This document shows, in pieces, positions 1 through 8,561 of a DNA stretch of 64,000 nt. Location: NCBI RefSeq assembly GCF_046523945.1, contig NZ_CP171363.1:248001-312000 (forward strand), in the 5' to 3' direction. The notes beneath the pieces are model-generated. The model was not told where the DNA came from, made no database searches, and saw only the letters and a program-made list of their open reading frames with translations. Every line of letters begins with the position of its first letter. The first letter of the stretch is position 1. The DNA comes from Faucicola mancuniensis (GTDB lineage: Bacteria > Pseudomonadota > Gammaproteobacteria > Pseudomonadales > Moraxellaceae). Made by a program: the position numbers and the translations under genes.

Positions 1-138
1 ACTGACCGTTACAGTCGGCGGTGCGATACGTGGATACTGCTCAATCGGTAGCTTAAAAATCGCAAGCACACCCATCAACATGATGAGCATGGCGATTACC
101 CAAGCAAAAATTGGGCGGTCAATAAAAAAACGTGACAT
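1..138 (-). CDS. RND efflux permease, AcrB/MexB (HAE1) type, N-terminus only
   Basis: The minus strand opens with an ATG at 138 and runs off the window edge, giving 46 residues that begin MSRFFIDRPIFAWVIAMLIM. This is the standard start of inner-membrane HAE1-type RND transporters: a short cytoplasmic helix followed by the first transmembrane segment and the start of the porter domain (EQYPRIAPPTV). In the family it is a proton-driven drug exporter that works as a trimer with a periplasmic adaptor and an outer-membrane channel. The adaptor gene lies 19 bases upstream in the same direction, so the two form an operon. Only the first part is visible; substrate range and integrity cannot be judged. 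Confidence 0.93.
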   Translation of the reverse strand, partial: MSRFFIDRPIFAWVIAMLIMLMGVLAIFKLPIEQYPRIAPPTVTVS

Positions 139-157
139 TAAAATCCCCTATTTTTGC

Positions 158-1468
158 TTATGGTTTTGGTTGGCTTGCCGAAGCACTACTTGCTACAGGT
201 GCGTTCATATTTGCATTCGCATTTTGCCCTGCTTGTCCGCTACTGTCAGGTACATAAGGTTTGACTTCAACTTGTTGGTCTGGTTTGACTTTTGCACCGC
301 CAACCACAACGACATTTTCGCCTTGTTTTAAGCCATCAGTTACCACCCATTGTCCTTCGTATGTGCCACTGGTTTTGACAGGGCGGACTTGGATTTTTTT
401 GTTGGCATCAACGATATACACAGTCGTATCACCTTTGGCAGTACGGTTAATCGCACTTTGTGGCAATAGCACAGCATTATTCACTACGCCTTGAATGACT
501 TCGGCACGCACCATCATACCCGGCAATAGGATAAATTCATCGTTATCAAACACCGCACGCAAATTCACCGTACCTGTGTGGCTATCAACTTTGGCTTCTT
601 CAAAACGCAACTGACCAATCACAGGATACGTTGAACCATCAGACAGTTTTAAACGTACTTGTGCCGAGCTTGCCTGGCTTAAGTTACCATTCATCATCTG
701 ACTGCGTAATGCCAACATTTCCGCTGATGATTGGCTAATGTCCACATAAATTGGGTTTAACTGCGAAATAGTAACCATTTGCGTTTGCCCTGCACTTGCC
801 AACGTACCGACATTGACTTTTGAGCGTTCTGTCTGACCACTCATTGGTGCAGTTACAACAGTACGGTCCATGTTCAACTGATTGCCTTTCACCGTTTGCC
901 CTGCGGCGGCGGCAGTTTTTTGAGCAGCAACAATTTGGGCTTGGGCGTTTTTGACGGCAGCTTCAGCACTTCTCACCGTTGCCACGCCTGTGTCATATTC
1001 TTGTTTTGAAATGGCATTTGAACCTTTTAACATCTCCAAACGAGCCAAATTGGCACGAGCCAATGCTAACTGGGTTCTTTGGCTTTCCAAATTTGCCTCT
1101 GCTGTACCGATATTTGCCACCGCTTGCTCATAGCTTGCCCGACTGCCTGCCAACGTACTGCTATAATTGTCTTTGTTCAAACGATACAAAGGCTGACCAC
1201 GTTTTACAAATGCCCCATCACGGAACAATTGTTCATCAATAATACCAGACACCTGTGGCGTAACAATCGCCTCTTGATAAGCGACCGTCTTACCAGATAG
1301 CTCTTTCACCAAAGGCACAGACTGAAATTGTACAGGCAACACATTCACCACAGATGGTGGCATCTGTTGGGCGGCTGCCGCTTGCTGTACCGACTGGTCT
1401 GACTTGCTACAGCCAGCCAAAAACACCGCACTTGCCAATGCTGTCATCAACAAAACAGGATATTTCAT
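158..1468 (-). CDS. acrA: RND efflux periplasmic adaptor lipoprotein, AcrA/MexA type
   Basis: 436 residues. The N-terminus carries a lipoprotein signal ending in a LAGC lipobox (Cys20), so the mature protein should be anchored to the inner membrane facing the periplasm. It has the membrane-fusion-protein layout: a split lipoyl half (SGIIDEQLFRDGAFVKRGQPL, about residues 73-93), a long Ala/Gln-rich alpha-helical hairpin (about 100-195), the second lipoyl half (TVVTAPMSGQTERS), then beta-barrel and membrane-proximal domains and a low-complexity Ser/Ala tail. Its known role is to bridge the RND pump and the TolC-like channel. It is the first gene of the operon with the permease that leaves the window, and it is divergent from a TetR regulator. 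The symbol is by family resemblance. Confidence 0.9.
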   Translation of the reverse strand: MKYPVLLMTALASAVFLAGCSKSDQSVQQAAAAQQMPPSVVNVLPVQFQSVPLVKELSGKTVAYQEAIVTPQVSGIIDEQLFRDGAFVKRGQPLYRLNKDNYSSTLAGSRASYEQAVANIGTAEANLESQRTQLALARANLARLEMLKGSNAISKQEYDTGVATVRSAEAAVKNAQAQIVAAQKTAAAAGQTVKGNQLNMDRTVVTAPMSGQTERSKVNVGTLASAGQTQMVTISQLNPIYVDISQSSAEMLALRSQMMNGNLSQASSAQVRLKLSDGSTYPVIGQLRFEEAKVDSHTGTVNLRAVFDNDEFILLPGMMVRAEVIQGVVNNAVLLPQSAINRTAKGDTTVYIVDANKKIQVRPVKTSGTYEGQWVVTDGLKQGENVVVVGGAKVKPDQQVEVKPYVPDSSGQAGQNANANMNAPVASSASASQPKP

Positions 1469-1503
1469 AAAAACCTCATGAAAAAAATAAAAATTAACAG
1501 CGT

Positions 1504-1534
1504 ATTATAAAGTAAAAAGCAACAAATAAGTTGC
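1504..1534 (-). promoter_or_regulatory. Probable acrA promoter with an overlapping inverted repeat (operator candidate)
   Basis: The 329-base gap 1469-1797 separates acrA from the divergent TetR gene. On the minus strand a perfect TATAAT -10 box lies at 1504-1509, about 35 bases before the acrA ATG. Where the -35 box would sit there is an inverted repeat GCAAC-AAATAA-GTTGC at 1519-1534. An inverted repeat over the -35 region next to a divergent TetR gene is the usual operator arrangement, so this is a good candidate for TetR binding; that is inference. The rest of the gap is A/T-rich with long A runs and shows no gene. Confidence 0.45.
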
Positions 1535-1711
1535 AAATATTTTAAAAAAAAGTTACAAAAATCATGCAAATAATAAGATTAATGTAAAAATTATCAAAAT
1601 TTTCTAAAAATGGCATATATTTTAAAAAAAAAGTGTACATTTGCATACCAACAATATCAAACAAAGCTATTTGTTAATAAACAAAAAAGCAAAAAATAGA
1701 TGGTTAAACCC

Positions 1712-1740
1712 TGTTTTTGCCAAAAAATATCTGCTAGAAT
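1712..1740 (+). promoter_or_regulatory. Possible promoter of the TetR regulator gene
   Basis: A TAGAAT -10-like box at 1735-1740 is preceded by TGTTTT at 1712-1717 with a 17-base spacer, about 58 bases upstream of the ATG at 1798. The -35 match is weak; the call rests on spacing and position. Confidence 0.3.
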
Positions 1741-1797
1741 AGCTATATAACCGACCAAATTTTTTAAAAATATTGAACAAAACCTAACGAGAAAAAA

Positions 1798-2349
1798 ATG
1801 GACTTACGCATTATCAAAACCCACAAAGCCATTCGGGACGCTTTTATAGACTTGCTAAGCGAGCAAGAATATGACGAAATTACCATTCAAGATATTTTAA
1901 ACAAAGGTTTGGTAAATCGTGCCACTTTTTATAAGTATTATGCAGGCAAAAGTGATTTGGCAGGGCAAATGATTACCGATTTTCGCCAAAAAATTGAACA
2001 ATTGTTAAATGATAGACTGACTGCTGATGTACAAATGTTAGAAATTATCATGGATAATCATGGACAGGCAATTTTTGAAATTCGCAAACAAATGTTAGCT
2101 TTATGGAAAATCCGCACCAAAAAACACAATCTGTATCAAGATATGTTTGGTATGTTAAAACAAAATTTTATCGTGTTGGCACAACAAAAAACGGACGATA
2201 TGCCTTTGCCAAAAAACCTTGATTACCAAGCGACCATCATGGCAACGATGTTTATGACCACGTTAAAATATTATTTTGAACAAGATTTGCCAATCCCCAA
2301 AAACTTGCCTGACGATTGGCAACAGATGATTGATATTGCTAAAATTTAA
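1798..2349 (+). CDS. TetR/AcrR-family transcriptional regulator
   Basis: 183 residues. The first ~60 residues are a TetR-type DNA-binding domain: ITIQDILNKGLVNRATFYKYY (about 29-49) is the helix-turn-helix with the family's typical R-x-TFYxYY recognition helix, followed by KSDL. The C-terminal ~120 residues form the variable ligand-binding and dimerisation part and show no recognisable signature. The gene is transcribed away from acrA across a shared promoter region, so local repression of the RND operon released by a pump substrate is the likely role (inferred from context). It ends 11 bases before the convergent WS/DGAT gene. The start is the ATG at 1798, behind a weak GAGAAA purine stretch. 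Confidence 0.88.
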   Translation: MDLRIIKTHKAIRDAFIDLLSEQEYDEITIQDILNKGLVNRATFYKYYAGKSDLAGQMITDFRQKIEQLLNDRLTADVQMLEIIMDNHGQAIFEIRKQMLALWKIRTKKHNLYQDMFGMLKQNFIVLAQQKTDDMPLPKNLDYQATIMATMFMTTLKYYFEQDLPIPKNLPDDWQQMIDIAKI

Positions 2350-2360
2350 TAAACATTTAT

Positions 2361-3716
2361 TTATCTACTATTTGATTTTTTGATAATATCATCAAAAATT
2401 GTTAACTCTTTTTCCATATAATCCAAAATTTTGTCAATATTTAGCAACGCTTTTCGGCACGCTACAATACAAAAATCAATGTTGTTTTCGTAAGTACACA
2501 GCGTGATGTTCATCGCTTGGTCGTCTAGGACAACAGACGCAGGGTACAAGGCTTGTAACTTCGCCCCATGCCAATATAACGGCTGTTTGGTAGACGGCAC
2601 GTTGGAAATAATCAGATTAAAGCCACGATACTCAGGGAACAATCCTGTAACCAACTGTAGCCACGCTCGGCTATACACCAAACCACTGTAAATAATCGCA
2701 CTGGCTTGATTCATACGTGCAAAGCGGTTTTTGCTGTTGGTGGTACTGCCGTAAATGGTTTTTAGGCGTTCCACAGGGTCATCAAGATGAGTAGCAAGGC
2801 TTGCGAGTATAAAGGTGATTTGATTGCCAACATTGTCATTTTGGCGGACAGATAACGGCACAAAACTTACCAACGGTTTTTTTGGCAATGCGTCCAAATC
2901 CAACAAATAACGGCGAATCGCCCCTGCACAAATCGCCAAAACTACATCATTAAAACTGACAGCAAAATGCTTGGCAATCTGCTGAAAACGGCTCATCTCA
3001 AAGGAAGCAACCGCCACATAACGAGAGCTTGAAATCGGCTGATTGAGAATACTGTCTGGGGCTTGACTGGAGGTGATGTAGTTTTTATCAAAGCGTTCGT
3101 ACAGATTTTTTAACAATTCCAAACCCACAGGTAGCACTGCCGATCCTTGCTCTTTGGCAATGCGTAACAAGGATTTATTTTTTGGAATCAAGCCATCTAA
3201 CACATGGCGATGACGTGTCATCAATGACCAAATCGGCAAACTCACCTTTTCGGTGGGCGATTGTGATAAGGATTTTTTTACCAACTGCAACGCCGCCACA
3301 CCGTCAATCATGGCATGATGAATTTTAAAATACAAGGCAAAACGATTGTTCTCAATGCCTTCAATCACATGACATTCCCACATTGGTTTTGATTTGTCAA
3401 GCAAATTGGCGTGTTCTTTTGACACATAGTTTAACAATTCGGTCATGCGAGCAGGTTTTGGCAAGGCAATGTGGCGAAAATGGTGCGACACATCAAAATT
3501 TTTATCCGTTTGCCAAAACAACAAACGGTGCAACACCTGATTAAACGGAAAAGTCGGTGGCGTTTTGTTATCACGCATGAGTTGCACAAGCTCGCTGACA
3601 AAGTTGTCTTTGGCATCTTTTGGCAATTCAAACAAAAACAGTCCACCAATGTGCATGGGCTGATTGCGATTTTCTAATAACAAAAACAACTGGTCGGTGG
3701 CGGTCAATAAACGCAT
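2361..3716 (-). CDS. Wax ester synthase/acyl-CoA:diacylglycerol acyltransferase (WS/DGAT) family protein
   Basis: About 451 residues from the ATG at 3716; the frame can be extended 12 bases to a TTG, but the ATG has the better upstream purine stretch. The condensation-type active site HHAMIDG lies near residues 133-139, and the N-terminus (LTATDQLFLLLENRNQPMHIG) matches the bacterial bifunctional WS/DGAT family. In that family the enzyme transfers fatty-acyl-CoA to fatty alcohols or diacylglycerol, making wax esters or triacylglycerol as storage lipid at the cytoplasmic membrane. It lies 27 bases downstream of thiG on the same strand, so co-transcription is possible but not functionally obvious. 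Both histidines and the aspartate of the motif are present, so it looks intact. Confidence 0.9.
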   Translation of the reverse strand: MRLLTATDQLFLLLENRNQPMHIGGLFLFELPKDAKDNFVSELVQLMRDNKTPPTFPFNQVLHRLLFWQTDKNFDVSHHFRHIALPKPARMTELLNYVSKEHANLLDKSKPMWECHVIEGIENNRFALYFKIHHAMIDGVAALQLVKKSLSQSPTEKVSLPIWSLMTRHRHVLDGLIPKNKSLLRIAKEQGSAVLPVGLELLKNLYERFDKNYITSSQAPDSILNQPISSSRYVAVASFEMSRFQQIAKHFAVSFNDVVLAICAGAIRRYLLDLDALPKKPLVSFVPLSVRQNDNVGNQITFILASLATHLDDPVERLKTIYGSTTNSKNRFARMNQASAIIYSGLVYSRAWLQLVTGLFPEYRGFNLIISNVPSTKQPLYWHGAKLQALYPASVVLDDQAMNITLCTYENNIDFCIVACRKALLNIDKILDYMEKELTIFDDIIKKSNSR

Positions 3717-3743
3717 AAAATTTCTCAAAACCTGAATAAAAAC

Positions 3744-4532
3744 TTAACGAAAAAAATAACCTGTCTGCGGTGAACTGGCTTGTGCCATCGCACGCATCGG
3801 CATACGCCCTGCCAAAAACGCCTCTCGCCCTGCTATCACAGCGTGCTTCATCGCACTTGCCATTAGCACAGGATTTTGAGCGTGGGCAATCGCCGTATTC
3901 ATCAACACGCCATCACAGCCAAGCTCCATCGCAATGGACGCATCGCTTGCCGTTCCCACGCCTGCATCAACCAACACAGGCACTTTGGTTTGTTCAACAA
4001 TCAAACTTAAGGTATGACGGTTTAACAAGCCCAAGCCAGAGCCAATCAAACTTCCCAACGGCATAATCGCCACACAGCCCATACTCTCTAACTCTTTGGC
4101 GACAATTGGGTCATCTGATGTATAAACCATCACATCAAAACCATCGTCAATCAAAGTGCGACAGGCTTTTAACGTTTCTACCACATTTGGGTAAAGGTTT
4201 TTTTCATCGCCCAACACTTCCAGTTTGACCAAATTATGTCCGTCAAGCAACTCACGAGCAAGCTGACAAGTCCGCACCGCCGTTTCGGCATCAAAACAAC
4301 CTGCGGTATTTGGCAAAATCGTATATTTGTCAGGCGAAATCACGTCTAACAGATTCGGTTCATCTTTTTTTTGTCCAATATTAACACGGCGAATAGCAAC
4401 GGTAACAATCTGGGCTCCGCTATTTTCAATGGCTTGGGCGGTTTCGGTTAAATCTTTGTATTTGCCTGTGCCGACCAATAAGCGTGAAGAAAAGGTGCGT
4501 GAGCCGATTGTAAATAAATCTTGATTTGACAT
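3744..4532 (-). CDS. thiG: Thiazole synthase ThiG
   Basis: 262 residues, typical ThiG length. It shows the family start (FTIGSRTFSSRLLVGTGKY), the Schiff-base lysine in LVKLEVLGD (Lys103), and the glycine-rich phosphate-binding segments GSGLGLLN and VDAGVGTASDA of the TIM barrel. ThiG condenses 1-deoxy-D-xylulose 5-phosphate, dehydroglycine and ThiS-thiocarboxylate into the thiazole phosphate of thiamin in the cytosol. No thiS-sized frame ending in GG is visible upstream (4533-4704) or downstream, so the sulfur carrier must be encoded elsewhere. The start ATG is at 4532. Confidence 0.96.
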   Translation of the reverse strand: MSNQDLFTIGSRTFSSRLLVGTGKYKDLTETAQAIENSGAQIVTVAIRRVNIGQKKDEPNLLDVISPDKYTILPNTAGCFDAETAVRTCQLARELLDGHNLVKLEVLGDEKNLYPNVVETLKACRTLIDDGFDVMVYTSDDPIVAKELESMGCVAIMPLGSLIGSGLGLLNRHTLSLIVEQTKVPVLVDAGVGTASDASIAMELGCDGVLMNTAIAHAQNPVLMASAMKHAVIAGREAFLAGRMPMRAMAQASSPQTGYFFR

Positions 4533-4704
4533 AAACTTGCCTTTTTATCAAACGTTAAAATTAGATTATTATAACAAATAATCGCTCGTTTCTTAAAATA
4601 AATTTCAAGTTTTGCCAACAAATCAGCAAAAAATACACAAAATTGTCATTAACAAATCACTTATTTTGTTTTACAATAAACTTTTTAATAGCAAGGAAAA
4701 TTTT

Positions 4705-5037
4705 ATGAATTTACAAGCCTTAATGCAACAAGCCCAAATGATGCAAAAACAAGTAGAAACCAACGTGGAAAACGCCAAAAAACGCCTAGCCGAAAAAGAA
4801 GTCCACGCCGAAGCAGGCAACGGCTTGGTAAAAGTTACCATGAGTGGCAAACACGTTGTCAAACGCTTGCAGATTGACCCAAGCTTGCTCCAAGATGAGC
4901 CTGATATGATTGAAGATTTAATCGCTGCCGCCATCAATGACGCTGTGCGTCAAGCAGACGAACTGCACGAAAAAGAAATCGCAGGGGCAACAAGCGGTAT
5001 GGGCTTGCCACCGGGGATGCAAGGTTTGTTTGGTTAA
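4705..5037 (+). CDS. ybaB: Nucleoid-associated protein, YbaB/EbfC family
   Basis: 110 residues. The frame is open from 4612, but the ATG at 4705 is preceded by a good AAGGA and gives the family's normal N-terminus (MNLQALMQQAQMMQKQV), so the upstream part is not taken as coding. Features are a coiled-coil first half, the central GNGLVKVTMSGKHVVKRLQID strand region, the conserved DLIAAAINDA helix and the Met/Gly-rich tail (GMGLPPGMQGLF). Family members are small dimeric DNA-binding proteins. In many bacteria this gene lies next to recR, as here, and the pair is often co-transcribed, although a terminator-like hairpin separates them in this genome. Confidence 0.95.
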   Translation: MNLQALMQQAQMMQKQVETNVENAKKRLAEKEVHAEAGNGLVKVTMSGKHVVKRLQIDPSLLQDEPDMIEDLIAAAINDAVRQADELHEKEIAGATSGMGLPPGMQGLFG

Positions 5038-5366
5038 TTTGTCAAACTTTTGATAAAAATCAATCATCTAACCACAAATAACCATCTAAATGACTGATAA
5101 AATTGGCTTTATCAGTCATTTTTATTCATCTTATTCAATTTTAGAACCTGTATTCATAACGTCTTTGCAATGAAAAATGAGATAAATTGCCAGCTTTTCA
5201 AGAAAAAAACGCAGACTAATGGTTATTCTATCAATCAAGTTTTTGATGTAGAAAAGCAAAATTTAGCCATTTTTCATGCAAAAGCAAACAAGTATTTACC
5301 ACAAATTCACATAATTTTATTGCGTGATGTTGTGAATAAAGGTTCTTACTTACATGGAAAAAATCT
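5038..5366. other. ybaB-recR intergenic region
   Basis: These 329 bases hold the hairpin terminator at 5088-5123 and otherwise A/T-rich sequence. A 67-codon plus-strand frame (5170-5373) overlaps the recR start by 7 bases, but it has no ribosome-binding site and no recognisable domain, so it is not called as a gene. The recR promoter must lie between 5124 and 5360; no convincing -35/-10 pair stands out. Confidence 0.5.
5088..5123 (+). terminator. Rho-independent terminator after ybaB
   Basis: A perfect 14-bp inverted repeat (AAATGACTGATAAA / TTTATCAGTCATTT, 5088-5101 and 5108-5121) with a 6-base loop ends in a short T run. Confidence 0.75.
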
Positions 5367-5975
5367 GTGCTAACCCCAAAATTTGATAACCTTGTCAAAG
5401 AATTAAAAGTATTGCCAAGTGTCGGACAAAAAACCGCTCAACGCATGGCGTTGCATTTGTTAAATCATAAACGCACGCAAGGCATACAGCTCGCTGAAGC
5501 CTTGATGATAGCCATGAACGAAATCAAACAATGCCAAATTTGTCGTGGCTTTTCGGACGATGATATTTGTCCGATTTGTGCCAATCCACAGCGAGATAAT
5601 CAACTTTTGTGTATCGTAGAAACGGCTGGCGATATGGTGGCGATTGAGCAGACGGCAAGTTTTCAAGGGCGGTATTTTGTGTTAGGCGGTTATTTATCGC
5701 CGATTGACGGCATTGGGGCGGAGCAGCTTGGCATTGACCAGTTGATTTTTCAGTTAAAACGCCAAATTGATGAGGGCAATCCTGTCAAAGAGGTGATTTT
5801 GGCGACAAACAACACGGTTGAGGGACAGACGACTGCTTTTTTTGTCAGTGAGGCGATAAAGCCATATGTGGGGCAGATTAGTCGCATTGCTCAAGGCGTG
5901 CCGATGGGTGGCGAGCTTGAGTATTTGGATAGTATGACGCTTGGGCAAGCTTTGCAAAATCGTGGTAAAATATAA
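5367..5975 (+). CDS. recR: Recombination mediator protein RecR
   Basis: 202 residues. The start is a GTG at 5367: an in-frame stop at 5337-5339 excludes anything longer, and a GGA lies 8 bases upstream. Domain order is the helix-hairpin-helix (LPSVGQKTAQRMALHLL, about 16-32), the four-cysteine zinc finger (Cys56, 59, 68, 71 in CQIC and CPIC), then the Toprim domain (VETAGDMVAIE onward) and the C-terminal Walker-B-like end. RecR acts with RecO and RecF to load RecA on SSB-coated gapped DNA. Length and zinc ligands are normal. It is followed 32 bases later by rnd in the same direction. Confidence 0.96.
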   Translation: MLTPKFDNLVKELKVLPSVGQKTAQRMALHLLNHKRTQGIQLAEALMIAMNEIKQCQICRGFSDDDICPICANPQRDNQLLCIVETAGDMVAIEQTASFQGRYFVLGGYLSPIDGIGAEQLGIDQLIFQLKRQIDEGNPVKEVILATNNTVEGQTTAFFVSEAIKPYVGQISRIAQGVPMGGELEYLDSMTLGQALQNRGKI

Positions 5976-6007
5976 TTTATCAAAAACAACAAACTAACGA
6001 GCCAACC

Positions 6008-7213
6008 ATGCTAACACAAACCCCTTTAACCACCGAACAAAAACAAACCCTAGATGAATTACCCACGATTTGGGTACGCAATGACGAACAACTTGACAAA
6101 CTGATGGACGAGATTGACGAAGTGGATATCATCGCCCTTGATACCGAGTTTATCAAGCGAGATACCTTTTTTCCACGCCTTGCCTTATTACAAGTAAATA
6201 CAGGACGAGCCATTTATTTGCTTGATGTGCCAAAGCTGGATTTGTACGATTTTTGGCAAGTGATTGCCGATGTGCCAACGATGGTGCTACACGCTTGTGG
6301 CGAAGACTTGGGGATTTATTATTTATTGTCCGAATTGCCTGCGTTGGACAATGTATTTGACACGCAAATTGGTTTATCTTTTTTAACAGGTGAGTTAAGT
6401 TTTGGTTATCAAAAAGCCTTATTAGATACCTTAGATATTCATGTGGACAAAGGCGAAAGCCAATCCGACTGGCTACAACGTCCGCTCACACCTGAGCAAG
6501 AACGTTATGCCAGCGATGATGTGCGGTATTTGTTGGCGTTGTATGATGAAATCAAAACCCAATTAACCGATCAACATTTGTTTGATTTTTCCAAACAAGA
6601 CAGCCAACATTACGCCCATGAACTGTATCAAGTCAGCCAACAAGACGATGATAAAATTTATTTGAGTGTAGCAGATTTTCGCTACAGTCGTGAGCAGTTA
6701 GCGATTTTACAGGCGTTGTGCGAATGGCGTGAGCAGTTGGCTCGCTCTATCAACCGCCCACGCACCTATATTTTGCGTCCGCAAGCCTTACAAGAAATCG
6801 TGGAAAAACTGCCCCAATCGCTCAAACAGCTTAGTTTTACCAGTATCAAGCCCAACGTCATACGTATGTACGGTCAAGAGATTTTAAAAATCATCAATGA
6901 CATTCGCAAAAACAGCGATGACAGCTATCCTGACACCTTGCCAATACCGTACCGCAGTTTGTCGGACGATATGCAAAAACAGCTACAAAGTCTGATTGAC
7001 AACCAAGCCACCATCATCAACGTACCAAATAACGTGTTAATCCGCAAAAAATGGCTCACCGATGTGTACGCTTTTGCGATGGATAACAACCGTGAATTGC
7101 CGATTTATTTGTTGGGTTGGCGACATGATTGGATTATCGGTACGCTTGTGCCAGCGTTTGAAAATTTGATTGCTAATAAAAACAATGACTTGGTAGAAAA
7201 CGTTAATCCATAA
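6008..7213 (+). CDS. rnd: Ribonuclease D
   Basis: 401 residues. The 3'-5' exonuclease domain has the DEDD residues: Asp45 and Glu47 in ALDTEF, the second Asp in HACGEDLG, and the final tyrosine/aspartate motif YASDDVRYL. An HRDC domain follows (SREQLAILQALCEWREQLAR, about 228-305), then a C-terminal region. RNase D trims tRNA and other small RNA precursors from the 3' end in the cytosol. The ATG at 6008 follows an ACGAGCC sequence; the spacing to recR suggests one transcript. The gene is intact and converges on the sugar transferase gene, 29 bases away. Confidence 0.93.
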   Translation: MLTQTPLTTEQKQTLDELPTIWVRNDEQLDKLMDEIDEVDIIALDTEFIKRDTFFPRLALLQVNTGRAIYLLDVPKLDLYDFWQVIADVPTMVLHACGEDLGIYYLLSELPALDNVFDTQIGLSFLTGELSFGYQKALLDTLDIHVDKGESQSDWLQRPLTPEQERYASDDVRYLLALYDEIKTQLTDQHLFDFSKQDSQHYAHELYQVSQQDDDKIYLSVADFRYSREQLAILQALCEWREQLARSINRPRTYILRPQALQEIVEKLPQSLKQLSFTSIKPNVIRMYGQEILKIINDIRKNSDDSYPDTLPIPYRSLSDDMQKQLQSLIDNQATIINVPNNVLIRKKWLTDVYAFAMDNNRELPIYLLGWRHDWIIGTLVPAFENLIANKNNDLVENVNP

Positions 7214-7242
7214 ATATTTGTCAAAATCATTTCTCACCAAAG

Positions 7243-8517
7243 TCATCTTGCCCCAAAGCCTGTCAGCATGGTTTGAATGGTTTTTATCACGATTAAAATA
7301 TCCAGCATCAGTGAGATATTTTTGATATAAAAAAAGTCGTATTGGATTTTTAACGCCGTTTCATCTTCGTTGCCTGCATAGCCTTGCGTAACTTGTGCCC
7401 AGCCCGATATCCCAGGTTTGACAATATGGCGATAATTATAAAACGGAATGGATTTTTCAAAGGTTTTGACAAAACTTAACTGCTCAGGTCTTGGTCCAAT
7501 CAGGCTCATTTCACCTTTTAACACATTGATAAATTGGGGCAATTCGTCAATGCGGGTTTTTCGGATAAATTTGCCAACTTTTGTTACCCTTGCGTCATTT
7601 TGTTGTGCCAGTTTTGCCCCATGTTTTTCGGCATCGGTGGTCATACTGCGAAATTTGTAAATTTTGAACAGTTTTCCGCCCTGCCCCACTCGCTCTTGCA
7701 CAAAAATCACTTTGCCAGAGTTTTCCAAGCGAATTGCCAATGCGGTCAATAGACAAATCGGCAACACAATCGGTGCAACCGCCAATACCGCCAAAATATC
7801 CAAACATTGTTTGACAAATAAATAACCTTGCGAAGGCAGCAACGACCCCAAATCGTTTTCATACAAATGATAAATCGGTGAACGCCCTGTCAAACTTTCA
7901 TAAATTTGTCGATGATTATACACAGGCACGCCTTGCAAAGTCTGTTCAGTCAAAAAATGTTGCCAACTGTCATCCAAATACGGGCTGGACAAATCGGCGA
8001 CAATACCGTCAATGTTGGGATAAAGATTTTTATCCAGTTGTGGTTTTTCCAGTTTTAACCAATTAATATCAATCACTTTATCAAAATCTTGACAACGCCC
8101 AAGCGGAATGTACGCCATAAAGGGCTGTGAAATTTTTTGCTCAAGCATATATGACAACAAAAAAAACACAAAACCAAACACAGATGCAAACGCCAAATAA
8201 TACAACGAATACGGCAACCGAAACACCAACAGCACTGCACTCAACAACATCACCACGCCAAGCAAAGTCGGCAATACATAGCTTAACGCACGCTGTCCGG
8301 GAAATTGTGACAGCCGATTTAACGCAAGTGTTACCATCACCACGCCAACACTTGCCAACAGCAGGCTATTTAACTGCGTGTCTAACAAATCCCAACGAAG
8401 CATACGCCCAGTCCACCGCCACATCGCAGGAAAAATCGCAACGACAAGCCAGCCGACCAGCAAGCGAACGGGCAAATATCGCCACAAAGACAAGATTGGA
8501 TTGTGAATTTTTTTCAT
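7243..8517 (-). CDS. Undecaprenyl-phosphate sugar-phosphate transferase (bacterial sugar transferase, WbaP/WcaJ-PglC type)
   Basis: 424 residues. The N-terminal third has about four hydrophobic membrane segments, followed by a polar linker and the C-terminal catalytic domain with the family signatures FVQERVGQGGKLFKIYKFRSM, RKTRIDELPQ and LIGPRPEQ. Enzymes of this family move a sugar-1-phosphate from a nucleotide sugar to undecaprenyl phosphate on the cytoplasmic face, the first step of lipid-linked glycan assembly. The gene is 45 bases downstream of the PglL/TfpO-like ligase frame on the same strand and close to two pilin genes, which suggests that it starts the glycan moved to pilin; capsule or O-antigen use is equally possible. 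The sugar specificity cannot be read. Confidence 0.88.
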   Translation of the reverse strand: MKKIHNPILSLWRYLPVRLLVGWLVVAIFPAMWRWTGRMLRWDLLDTQLNSLLLASVGVVMVTLALNRLSQFPGQRALSYVLPTLLGVVMLLSAVLLVFRLPYSLYYLAFASVFGFVFFLLSYMLEQKISQPFMAYIPLGRCQDFDKVIDINWLKLEKPQLDKNLYPNIDGIVADLSSPYLDDSWQHFLTEQTLQGVPVYNHRQIYESLTGRSPIYHLYENDLGSLLPSQGYLFVKQCLDILAVLAVAPIVLPICLLTALAIRLENSGKVIFVQERVGQGGKLFKIYKFRSMTTDAEKHGAKLAQQNDARVTKVGKFIRKTRIDELPQFINVLKGEMSLIGPRPEQLSFVKTFEKSIPFYNYRHIVKPGISGWAQVTQGYAGNEDETALKIQYDFFYIKNISLMLDILIVIKTIQTMLTGFGAR

Positions 8518-8561
8518 AAATTTTTAGGGTTTTAAATTTTTCGTATATTTTTTTAAATTTG

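Noticed and set aside
5170..5373. 67-codon plus-strand frame before recR
   Set aside because: No ribosome-binding site, no recognisable domain, overlaps the recR start by 7 bases, and lies in an A/T-rich intergenic region.
8127..8519. 130-codon plus-strand frame opposite the sugar transferase
   Set aside because: The Thr/Gln-rich composition is a by-product of the hydrophobic membrane segments on the other strand.
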